From Acidobacteriota bacterium (lineage in GTDB: Bacteria > Acidobacteriota > Blastocatellia > RBC074): DNA of 64,000 nucleotides. Shown piece after piece: positions 7,107-14,759 of the stretch (the first letter of the stretch is position 1; every line of letters starts with the position of its first letter). The position numbers were made by a program, and so were the translations under genes. The stretch covers positions 1 through 64,000 of the forward strand of contig JAFDVL010000084.1 in assembly GCA_018268995.1 (NCBI GenBank), given 5' to 3'. Under the pieces are notes generated by a model, which searched no databases, was not told the DNA's origin, and saw nothing but the letters and a program-made list of their open reading frames with translations.

Positions 7107-9944
7107 ATGTCTCTTCCACACGGTATGACGCCTGAACGCTTTCAACAAATCGGTCGCCTCTACCATCACGCGCTGAGCCTGGAGCCAGCGCAGCGCGGTG
7201 CTTTCTTGCAGGAAGCTTGTGCCGAAGATGAAGCGTTGCGACAGGCTGTGGAACAATTGCTGGTGGCGGATGCGCAGGCGCAGGCCGAGAACTTCATCGC
7301 CGAACCTGCACGAGAGGTGGCCGCCGAGCTGCTGGCGCAGGATCGGGGCGCACGCCTGGCGGGGCAGACACTCAACCACTATCAGGTGCTCTCGTTGTTG
7401 GGGGCGGGGGGAATGGGCGAAGTCTGGCTGGCCGAAGATACGCGGCTGGGGCGCAAGGTGGCGCTCAAACTGTTGCCCGGCAAGTTTGCCACTGATCCTG
7501 AACGCCTGCGCCGCTTTGAGAAAGAAGCCAGGACCGCTAGTGCCACGAACCATCCGAACATTATCGTTACGCACGAAATCGGAGAAGCCGACGGAACGTA
7601 TTACATCGCACAGGAATATGTCGAAGGCGAAACGCTGCGCAACCGCCTCGGTCGGGGGCCTATCCCGCTGCTTGAAGCCCTGAACATTGCTTATCAAATC
7701 GCCAACGCGCTTGCTGCCGCACACGGCACAGGCATTATTCATCGTGACATCAAACCCGAAAATATCATGTTGCGGCATGACGGATTTGTGAAAGTGCTGG
7801 ATTTCGGGCTGGCGAAACTAACCGAAGTGCGGAGCGCGGAGCGCGGAATGCGGAATGAAGAAGACGCCGAAACCCTGTTGCAATCCGGGCAGGTAACTCC
7901 GCACTCCGAATTCCGCACTCCGCACTCAGGCCATTCGCAATCCACCTTGCCCGGCACGGTGATGGGAACCGTCGCTTATATGTCGCCCGAACAAGCGCGC
8001 GGTCAGAAAGTGGATGCGCGCAGCGATCTGTGGAGTCTGGGCGTCGTGTTGTACGAAATGCTCATGGGCCAACGTCCATTTCACGGGGAAAGCACCCCGG
8101 ACCTGTTCGTTGCGATTTTGGAACGTCAGCCCGCGCCAATCACCGAATCGCTCGCCAATCCGCCCGCGCAATTGGCACAACTGCTGGACAGGCTGCTGGT
8201 CAAAAACAGGGAACAGCGTTACCCGTCCTCCGCGCAATTGGCGGCGGAACTAAAGCGATTGCACCATCGGTTGGAACTCGACGCCGAACGCAAATCGGAT
8301 GAGGTTTCGGAAGCGGCAACGCTGTTCATCCAACAGCCTGTCCAGACCGTCGAACCGCAGGTCGCAAGGCCGACGCAAGATAATTCGCCCGCCCCAACGT
8401 CGTTCGGCTCATCGTCCAGCTTGTCGGGAATATGGCGGCAGGTGCAAACCCGCAAAATCAGGGCCGCCGTCTTCGCCTTTCTTTTCCTCGCTCTCATTTC
8501 CTTTGCTGCCTATCTTTCCTTTCTCAGACCGAGCAGCAACCACAAAATAGAGTCTATCGCGGTTCTTCCGTTCGAGAATCGCAGCGGCAGGCCAGAGCTG
8601 GCGTACGTCTCAGAAGGGCTGAGCGAGAGCCTGATTGACCAGCTTTCGGAGTTGCCGCAACTGAAGGTGATTGCACGTAATTCCAGTTTTAAGTTTCGGG
8701 GAGCCAATCTTGATCTGCGAAATGTGGCGTCACAATTGGGCGTGCAAGCGATCTTGACCGGGAGCGTTGCGCAACTCGGCGACGAGCTGGTGATCCGGTT
8801 TGATCTCGTTGATGCCACCAACGATCAGCAAATCACGGGAGGTCAGTTTCAACGCAAAAGCGGCAACCTCTTACGCATTCAGAATGAAATCGCGCAGGCG
8901 GCTTCTCAAAAATTACGGTTGCTGCTGTCTGATTCGCAATCCAAACGCCTCGCTGCGCAAGACACCGAAAACTCTGATGCCTATCGTTACTATCTCAACG
9001 GGCTGGTGGAACTCAACAGCCCGCAAGACTTCCAAAGCGGAAAGCTCGAATACAGCAAAGCGCTGGAGTATTTTGAGCAGGCCGTCCAGCTTGATCCCGA
9101 TTTTGCTGCCGCGCATGCCGAGATCGCGTGGGTGTACTGGACGCAGGCGAACGGCAACGGCAACCCGCACGAACTGATGCCTAAGGCAAAGCAGGCAACA
9201 ACGCGAGCCTTAGCCATAGACCCGAATCTGGCGAAAGCCCACGTCGTACTGGCGACAGTGAACGAATACGAATTCGACTGGGTTGGGGCCGAGAAAGAAT
9301 ATGCACGGGCGATTGAGTTAAGCCCGAATCTCGATTTCGCGCGCACAAATTATGCGTTCTTTCTTTCAGTCATGGGGCGTCACACGGAAGCCTTAGGTGA
9401 ACTTGAACAACTCAGTATTCGCGACCCGATTAACCAGCGCGTGACGTTGCTCTGGAAAGTGAGCATCTTAGCGCAGGCCAGAAGGTTTGATGACGCGCTG
9501 CAAGCCTATCAGGAAGCACAAGCCTTAGAACGTGACTCAGAGGTGAAGCCCTTCGCTTTGGGATATGTCTATGCTGGCAAGGGAATGTACGGCGAGGCGG
9601 CCAAATACTACAAGAAAGCCGTTGACCTGGTTGGGGGCGAAGAGAAATACAGCCAGCCGCTTGTTTATCTGGCCGCAACGTATGCCAAAATGCCGGAAAA
9701 ACGCAGCGAGGCGCGCGCACTCCTGAAGCGGATCGAAGCCATGCGCGGATACAAATCTCCATCTCTTTTAGCGGCTGTTTATGCGGCGCTTGACGAGAAT
9801 GACAAGGCGATGGAATTGCTTGAGCAAGCATATCTCGAACGCGATCTGCTGCTGCGCTTCATCAAGACGGGGTACGAGTATGACGGGCTGCGCGCGGATC
9901 GGCGCTTTATCGCCCTGACCAAACGCATTGGCCTCAGTTCATAA
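7107..9944 (+). CDS. Membrane Ser/Thr protein kinase with TolB/FlgO-like domain and TPR repeats
   Basis: The open frame begins at a GTG at 7074. I prefer the ATG at 7107 (GGGG about 8 nt upstream) or the ATG at 7125, where family homology (MTPERFQQIG) begins. In 7074-based numbering the N-terminal kinase-associated domain covers 18-95 and the kinase domain about 102-395. Key motifs are GAGGMGEVW, VALK, HRDIKPEN at 223, DFG at 243 and MSPE at 303. A membrane helix lies near 465-483. A TolB/FlgO-like domain (IAVLPFENRSG...) covers about 492-620 and TPRs cover 650-950. The activation loop is enlarged by an in-frame heptamer-palindrome insertion at 7827-7930, encoding about residues 252-286. Whether the kinase remains regulated normally is open. 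The C-terminal part probably faces the periplasm. Confidence 0.93.
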   Translation: MSLPHGMTPERFQQIGRLYHHALSLEPAQRGAFLQEACAEDEALRQAVEQLLVADAQAQAENFIAEPAREVAAELLAQDRGARLAGQTLNHYQVLSLLGAGGMGEVWLAEDTRLGRKVALKLLPGKFATDPERLRRFEKEARTASATNHPNIIVTHEIGEADGTYYIAQEYVEGETLRNRLGRGPIPLLEALNIAYQIANALAAAHGTGIIHRDIKPENIMLRHDGFVKVLDFGLAKLTEVRSAERGMRNEEDAETLLQSGQVTPHSEFRTPHSGHSQSTLPGTVMGTVAYMSPEQARGQKVDARSDLWSLGVVLYEMLMGQRPFHGESTPDLFVAILERQPAPITESLANPPAQLAQLLDRLLVKNREQRYPSSAQLAAELKRLHHRLELDAERKSDEVSEAATLFIQQPVQTVEPQVARPTQDNSPAPTSFGSSSSLSGIWRQVQTRKIRAAVFAFLFLALISFAAYLSFLRPSSNHKIESIAVLPFENRSGRPELAYVSEGLSESLIDQLSELPQLKVIARNSSFKFRGANLDLRNVASQLGVQAILTGSVAQLGDELVIRFDLVDATNDQQITGGQFQRKSGNLLRIQNEIAQAASQKLRLLLSDSQSKRLAAQDTENSDAYRYYLNGLVELNSPQDFQSGKLEYSKALEYFEQAVQLDPDFAAAHAEIAWVYWTQANGNGNPHELMPKAKQATTRALAIDPNLAKAHVVLATVNEYEFDWVGAEKEYARAIELSPNLDFARTNYAFFLSVMGRHTEALGELEQLSIRDPINQRVTLLWKVSILAQARRFDDALQAYQEAQALERDSEVKPFALGYVYAGKGMYGEAAKYYKKAVDLVGGEEKYSQPLVYLAATYAKMPEKRSEARALLKRIEAMRGYKSPSLLAAVYAALDENDKAMELLEQAYLERDLLLRFIKTGYEYDGLRADRRFIALTKRIGLSS
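7827..7930. repeat. Heptamer-array palindrome A, in frame inside the kinase activation loop
   Basis: The left arm is five 7-bp units: GTGCGGA, GCGCGGA, GCGCGGA, ATGCGGA, ATGAAGA (7827-7861). The right arm is ACTCCGC, ACTCCGA, ATTCCGC, ACTCCGC, ACTCAGG (7896-7930), the approximate reverse complement of the left. The loop is 34 nt. The frame stays open and encodes RSAERGMRNEE...TPHSEFRTPHS between DFG and SPE. Confidence 0.9.
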
Positions 9945-9961
9945 CCGAAAAAATCCACCTA

Positions 9962-11728
9962 TCAATGCGGCGAGTCGTACGCACCAGCGGCTTCCGGCTC
10001 AGTTTCTTCAGGTCTTTTCGTAAAGCCGGAAATGTCGAAACGGCTCTCGATGTTTTTCCAAAGTTTCAGTTTATCGTAGAACGCCTCCACGCCACCGCCG
10101 CCCAGCTTGGAAGTTTGTGACGTTCCCATTTTGGAGGTTTGCGACGTTCCCATTTTGGAGGTTTGCGACGTTCCCATTTTGGAGGTTTGCGACGTTCCCA
10201 TTTTGGAGGTTTGCGAAGTCCCCATTTTGGAGGTTTGCGAAGAGCCAAGCTTGGAAGTTTGTGACGTTCCCATTTTAGAGGTTTGCGAAGTCCCCATTTT
10301 GGTCAGCGGAACTTCGCTTCCGGTCAGAGGCAATGAGCCTGATTCCTCATCAAATATGCTCCCAGACCGATAGCGATACTTCGCGCCAAACGGAGCGTCC
10401 GGCGTGAGGGGTGCAACTTTACGAAACGTGACCTCGGAGAGATATAGTTTGAGAAAATCAGCCCACCCTTGCCATTTGTCACCGAAGTTTCCGTTTTTGC
10501 GATCCTTGGTAAACCACAAACTCTCGTAGTTTTCCCGCGACACCAAATAGCCCTCCCACGACCAGGGGAAAAACACAGAGACCCCGTTGGAGTACTGGTA
10601 TCCGCCACCGCTGAAACCACTCAGGAGTACGATTTTTTCCAACTCGCTCAGCACGCACTGGCAAAGTTCCTGCACCGCCTGCAAAAGCTCAAGGCCTTCG
10701 CCGCCACCCAATTCCTCTGCGACACTTTTACATTCCGCTTGCAGCAGGTGGCAGAAGTCTCCGAGGTCAATGTTCTGGTCGTACATATACGACTGGCATT
10801 TCCAGTGAACCTGGAGAATGATTCGCGCCATCTGTCTGTAGATCAGGCTTCCTTCGTGCTGGAAGCAATCAATCAATACCTGTGAAAGCCCGTCGAACGC
10901 ATTGGCAAGTTCGTTGAATCCGCTTTCCAAATCCCAGGCGGCCATATCCACGGTAACGCCGCCCACGATAAATTTGTCCTGACCACGGATGAATTCTTTG
11001 ACAAAATTTGCTGCGACCTCTTTCGTTGAGCGTTTGCCCCCGCAAAGGCTACCCAGAATCTTGGCGTAGCTCCAACCTGCACTCGGAACGCTGCCTTCCG
11101 ACACGATCATGGTTTGTGTTAGGTGTTGGAACTGATAGCCCACTTCCAACATGCCCATTACACAACTATCGAAGCCCAAAATATCCAGGTGCTGACCGAT
11201 TAAAGGGGTTGTCTCGCGCGCGCGTTCCTCACCTTCTAATCCCTTTGCCAACTTTGCCAACTGTTTTTTAGGCAAGATCAGCCGCTGGATGAGGAAAAAA
11301 AGGTCCTCAATCTTCATCGCCTTTCCTGCCGTTTCATCCTTGAATAATCCCTTGTCCAAAAAGCCCAGGGAATGTCCTGAAAAGATCAGCGCATACCGAT
11401 TGGCCCGGCGACCGCGCGTATTCACACACCAGTCAACAAAATTCTTGACGGACTTGGGATCAGCAGCATTTTCATTCCATTTGCGCGGAACCGGATAAAG
11501 TTTGTCTGGCACTGTAGCAGAGGGAACATATTGCGCTTGCGGGTCGGAGAAATCACAGTAAAGGGTCGGAATCTGCGGAGAGTTCCCGTCATAGTAAACC
11601 AGGACATTGCGACTTTCCGCGCCTTCGCCGGCCACTTCCTTTATCTGTTCCATCGCATAGGCCATATCCACAGCCAGGTTATTATCGCCGGCCATATAGA
11701 CCATGATTGTCCATTCTTTAGGCTTCAT
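9962..11728 (-). CDS. Clostripain-like (family C11) cysteine peptidase with octapeptide-repeat tail
   Basis: 588 residues with no signal peptide, so probably cytoplasmic, unlike secreted clostripain. The N-terminus WTIMVYMAGDNNL is the typical first strand of C11 peptidases. The catalytic dyad is visible as His in YALIFSGHSLGF (near 118) and Cys in LDILGFDSCVMGM (near 190). This caspase-like fold normally cleaves after Arg or Lys. After a C-terminal C11 region, residues about 475-545 consist of eight near-identical 8-residue units (KMGTSQTS, with one KLGSSQTS), followed by a Gly-rich turn. The tail is rich in Thr/Ser and could be a phosphorylation or binding array, but nothing proves that. 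It is convergent with the kinase-TPR gene, 17 bp between stops. Confidence 0.9.
   Translation of the reverse strand: MKPKEWTIMVYMAGDNNLAVDMAYAMEQIKEVAGEGAESRNVLVYYDGNSPQIPTLYCDFSDPQAQYVPSATVPDKLYPVPRKWNENAADPKSVKNFVDWCVNTRGRRANRYALIFSGHSLGFLDKGLFKDETAGKAMKIEDLFFLIQRLILPKKQLAKLAKGLEGEERARETTPLIGQHLDILGFDSCVMGMLEVGYQFQHLTQTMIVSEGSVPSAGWSYAKILGSLCGGKRSTKEVAANFVKEFIRGQDKFIVGGVTVDMAAWDLESGFNELANAFDGLSQVLIDCFQHEGSLIYRQMARIILQVHWKCQSYMYDQNIDLGDFCHLLQAECKSVAEELGGGEGLELLQAVQELCQCVLSELEKIVLLSGFSGGGYQYSNGVSVFFPWSWEGYLVSRENYESLWFTKDRKNGNFGDKWQGWADFLKLYLSEVTFRKVAPLTPDAPFGAKYRYRSGSIFDEESGSLPLTGSEVPLTKMGTSQTSKMGTSQTSKLGSSQTSKMGTSQTSKMGTSQTSKMGTSQTSKMGTSQTSKMGTSQTSKLGGGGVEAFYDKLKLWKNIESRFDISGFTKRPEETEPEAAGAYDSPH
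10105..10302. repeat. 24-bp in-frame tandem repeat, about 8 copies
   Basis: Units of the type GAGGTTTGCGACGTTCCCAT plus TTTG repeat about eight times within the C11 peptidase gene and encode the KMGTSQTS octapeptide on the minus strand. Variants carry a CCAAGC or AAGTCC substitution. The low divergence between units suggests recent slippage or unequal crossing-over; copy number may vary between strains. Confidence 0.93.
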
Positions 11729-11847
11729 TGTTTGACCTCCGATTCGTTTTTTCCGCCGATTGACTCACGCCAAACGCAAACGGAAAGTTCATGGGCTTGA
11801 TGTCGGCAGTATATGCGCAAAAGGAACGAAGGCAACCCAGGTTGACC

Positions 11848-11883
11848 GCGCGGGGAAGTTTGGGGGGACTGCCCCGCGCTTTT
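11848..11883 (+). terminator. Hairpin with 8-bp GC stem and short T run
   Basis: GCGCGGGG at 11848-11855 pairs with CCCCGCGC at 11872-11879, followed by TTTT. It reads as an intrinsic terminator on the + strand, but no + gene obviously ends here. It lies in the 278-bp gap between the small minus-strand ORF (12007-12231) and the C11 gene, where I see no other gene. It could be a fold affecting the minus-strand transcript instead. Confidence 0.35.
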
Positions 11884-12006
11884 CCTGCGGTTACGTTTCT
11901 CTTCCGGGAACTGGCTGCGATACGAAGAAATCGCTGCCCCTCGCGCTTCCTGCCTACTTCCATCCCAGCCTCGCCAGGCAAGAAGCTGCTCATGCAGCAC
12001 GGAGAT

Positions 12007-12231
12007 TCAGTTATTGGGTTTGGACGAGTCGGCATCGTCATCCCGCACACCGCAACAAAGTCCAGCGTCTATCGAGGCTTGTTGTGAAGTGTAATGGGTT
12101 CCGTCCTGCCTGATGAAGGTTCCATCCGGTTGATGTCCGGGGCGCGTTTCTGGTCGTTGCGCACTTACCTGTTGCAGATAATAGCCACTGATTGTGAGGA
12201 CCAGGCTGATTGCTAATACCGCCCAAGCCAC
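12007..12231 (-). CDS. Small single-helix exported or membrane peptide, uncertain
   Basis: 74 residues from the GTG at 12231, unrecognised. A hydrophobic helix (WAVLAISLVLTISGYYL) is followed by a polar tail containing a CC pair. A good AAGGAG at 12258-12263 lies 8 nt upstream of an in-frame CTG (12249). That start would add LKKKTS and give a normal positively charged N-terminus, so a CTG start is possible. The gene points toward the C11 peptidase 278 bp downstream. It may be real, but coding evidence is limited to the RBS and the signal-like helix. Confidence 0.4.
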   Translation of the reverse strand: MAWAVLAISLVLTISGYYLQQVSAQRPETRPGHQPDGTFIRQDGTHYTSQQASIDAGLCCGVRDDDADSSKPNN

Positions 12232-12399
12232 GGATGTTTTCTTTTTCAGGGAGTCGTCTCCTTAGTAGTTAAGTTCCCGATACGGGAGTTTGGGTTGTAA
12301 GAACTCCGACAATGATCTTCATCACCTTCACCCTACCGGAAATTCCTGTGAATCTGATGTTAGCTCACTGGGTCAACAGTAAACTCGCTTTCAAAGGTT

Positions 12400-12519
12400 A
12401 AGGGGAATTTCGCGGGCGAAAGTGTTCACGATGCAAATAAAAACTGAATGACCTGAAATTCATCCGGCGGATGACCGCTTGCATCAATAGCGTGATCACT
12501 GGAAATCTGTTTTCCCCTT
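12400..12519. repeat. 120-bp element with AAGGGGAA/TTCCCCTT ends (copy 2)
   Basis: Perfect 8-bp terminal inverted repeat AAGGGGAA (12400-12407) / TTCCCCTT (12512-12519). The internal blocks are shared with copy 1 at 6888-7000. It sits 7 bp before the point where the truncated kinase frame becomes open (12526). The rest of 12232-12399 holds no recognisable gene. Confidence 0.75.
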
Positions 12520-12525
12520 CTGTAG

Positions 12526-13092
12526 CGGCTTGCTGAAGGACGACCGAGTTTGCGCGAGACAGTCGCCATCATCCGACAGATCGCCGAAGCACTCGACACC
12601 GCACAGCAGGCCGACATCATTCACCGCGACATCAAGCCCGAAAATGTGATGATTCGCCATGACGGACTGGTGAAGGTACTGGATTTTGGCCCCGCCAAAC
12701 AACTTACCTTCAATGGCGGCTTTGAGGGCTTTGAATCGCCCGATGGAAAACTGTTCTATTACACCAAAGGTCGCGCGGGTGACGGAATTTATAGCACCCC
12801 GGCAGACGGCGGCGAAGAAAAGCCGGTGCCCGAACTCAAAGGGGCGGGATATTGGCGTTCGTGGGCAGTCGTGAATGAAGGCATTGGCTTCGCTGCCAAA
12901 GACGGCGAATCACAATGGGCGATTCGCTTTTTCAGCTTCGCCACGCGCCGCATTACGCCGCTGGCCACGCTCACCAACGCACCACTCTGGTGGAATGCGG
13001 GACGAGCCTTGTCACCGGACGGTTGCCGGATGCTTTTTGCCCACCTGGAACAACCGTACGATGAACTCATGCTGATGGAAAATTTCCGCTAA
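12526..13092 (+). pseudogene. Ser/Thr kinase remnant joined to a propeller C-terminus by internal deletion
   Basis: The open frame runs on from 12526 (the first ATG-like start, a TTG, is at 12550) but opens in the middle of the kinase C-lobe: RQIAEALDTA, HRDIKPENVM, then DFG in VLDFGPAKQL. Immediately after the DFG it jumps to a TolB-propeller end (FESPDGKLFYY ... LSPDGCRMLF ... ENFR), where the family normally ends. The N-lobe, glycine loop, catalytic Lys and the APE segment are missing, so it cannot be a working kinase. The IS-like repeat directly upstream marks the 5' break. Its stop overlaps the stop of the broken CSLREA gene on the other strand. Confidence 0.85.
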
Positions 13093-14703
13093 GCAAGCAC
13101 CTCGCCCGCACCAATCGCCACCGTCGCTGCCAAGGTTGCCGCCCCGCCTGACACGTCAATTCGATAAAGCGTGTTCTGATTCTGCTGGCGAATGTAATAA
13201 AACCCATCGGCTCCGATAGCGCCTGTCACGTATTTGTCCGCGCCGCCCGGCAAGCCCACAGGCTGGCCTAAGCTGGTCAGAAATCCCGTGCTGTCAATGC
13301 GGAAGATGCGCGGAATTGCCGCTCCCGCAGGCGCTTCGGTGGCATAAATGTAGCCATCCTGCGCGCGCATCCCAATAGCGTTGAAGACGCTCCCAAGTTG
13401 TTCGTGCCAATCTGTCGCAGACCGTAAAGCTGATTGAAGTTATCGAACGTCAGCGCATAAAGCTGCGTCGGTTGCCCATTATCGCCCTGCGAATAATAGA
13501 GCGCCTTGTCACAGGGAAAACCCGTCAGCAATTGCACTTCAACTGCACCGATGTCGCTCGCGTTGCTGCCGGGGCCGTTAGCAATCGTGCTTTGATCTAC
13601 AGGGCGTGTGAGTCCGCGTTGATCGGTGGAAATGGCAGGTGTGCTGGCTGCGCCTTTGTCAATCACGACACTGCCAGGGATGGGCGCAATCGTCTGTGTT
13701 GCGCCCCCGTTATTGCCTAAATATCCGAGTTGCGGGTCACCACCAAGAATGTCATTCGCCCCTGGCAAACCGGAAACATTGCCAAGCCCACCGGAAATAA
13801 AATTATTGCCCAGCGAATTCACGACGCGCGGCGCTCCAATACTCGGATTGAAGATCGCGGTATCCGTAAGCGCGATGATGTTGTTCTGAATCGCCAGCGT
13901 CCCGCCATTGAAGGTGATGGCAGTATTGCCTCCCTTGTTTTGATTGTTCCGCACGATGGTGCAATGGATGAGCGTGGTTGCGCCTCCCGTGAGATGTAGC
14001 CCATCGCCACCGCTGCCTGCGTCATTAGCACTGTTCCGGTCACGGTGCAATTGGTCATACGCAGCGTCGCCCCTTGATTGGAAAGCGCGCCGCCTGTGTT
14101 CGCCGCCGCATTGTCGTTGATTGTGCAGCCAATTATGTCCACCGTACCATCATCGAAAAAGAGTCCCGCCCCAATCTCCGCGCGGTTGCCCGTGATCGCA
14201 CAATTCGTCAAGGTCACACTGCCCGCGCCTTGCTTGCGCAGTCCGCCGCCCAGGTCGCCCGCTGCATTGCCGTTGGCGATGGTCAGGCCGCTGATCGCTA
14301 CATCGCCCGCCGTTGTGCGAAACACGCGCACAGCATTATTGCCGCTCACGGTCAACAGATTCGCGCCCGGCCCCTGAATCGTCAGGGATTGATTGATCGC
14401 CAATTCGCCCAGCGCCAGCGTGATCGTCTGCGGTGCATTGAAGAGCGCTGAGAATTGAATCGTATCGTTCGCATTCGCTGCGGCAATCGCTTCGCGCAAG
14501 GAACAATCGGCATCGCACACGCCGTCATTCGTGTCGGCAGTTTTCGTCACCGTCAGGATGGCAAACATCGCAGGCATCGCAGCACTGCGATAAAACGGAT
14601 GCGCGCCTTGTTGCGCCTGTACGCGCCAGTAGCCAAACAGGCCGACTGTAACGGCACAGCAAAGTCCAATGAAGAGGAAACGGGGATTATGGGTGAGGTT
14701 CAT
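13089..14703 (-). pseudogene. Frameshifted CSLREA / beta-helix secreted protein
   Basis: The N-terminus has a signal peptide (FLFIGLCCAVTVGLFGYW) and the CSLREA motif itself (DTNDGVCDADCSLREAI near residue 60), followed by right-handed beta-helix repeats (GLTIANGNA, TNCAITGNRA, INDNAAANTGG). The reading frame changes near 14040 (after TNCTVTG; it continues as RNSANDAGSGGDGLHLTGG in the frame 14050-13277). It changes again near 13398 (after QIGTNNLG; it continues in the frame ending 13089). A choice-of-anchor segment (DIGAVEVQ) and a repetitive sugar-binding-like tail follow. The final frame ends exactly against the kinase remnant, so the 3' end is probably lost too. It lies 56 bp downstream of the FG-GAP gene, which has a similar leader. 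Two sequencing errors are an alternative explanation. Confidence 0.8.
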
Positions 14704-14759
14704 AATGTTTGTCCTGATCTATCAATTTTCGGTCAGCTTCATCATCGCGCGTGGCTGCC

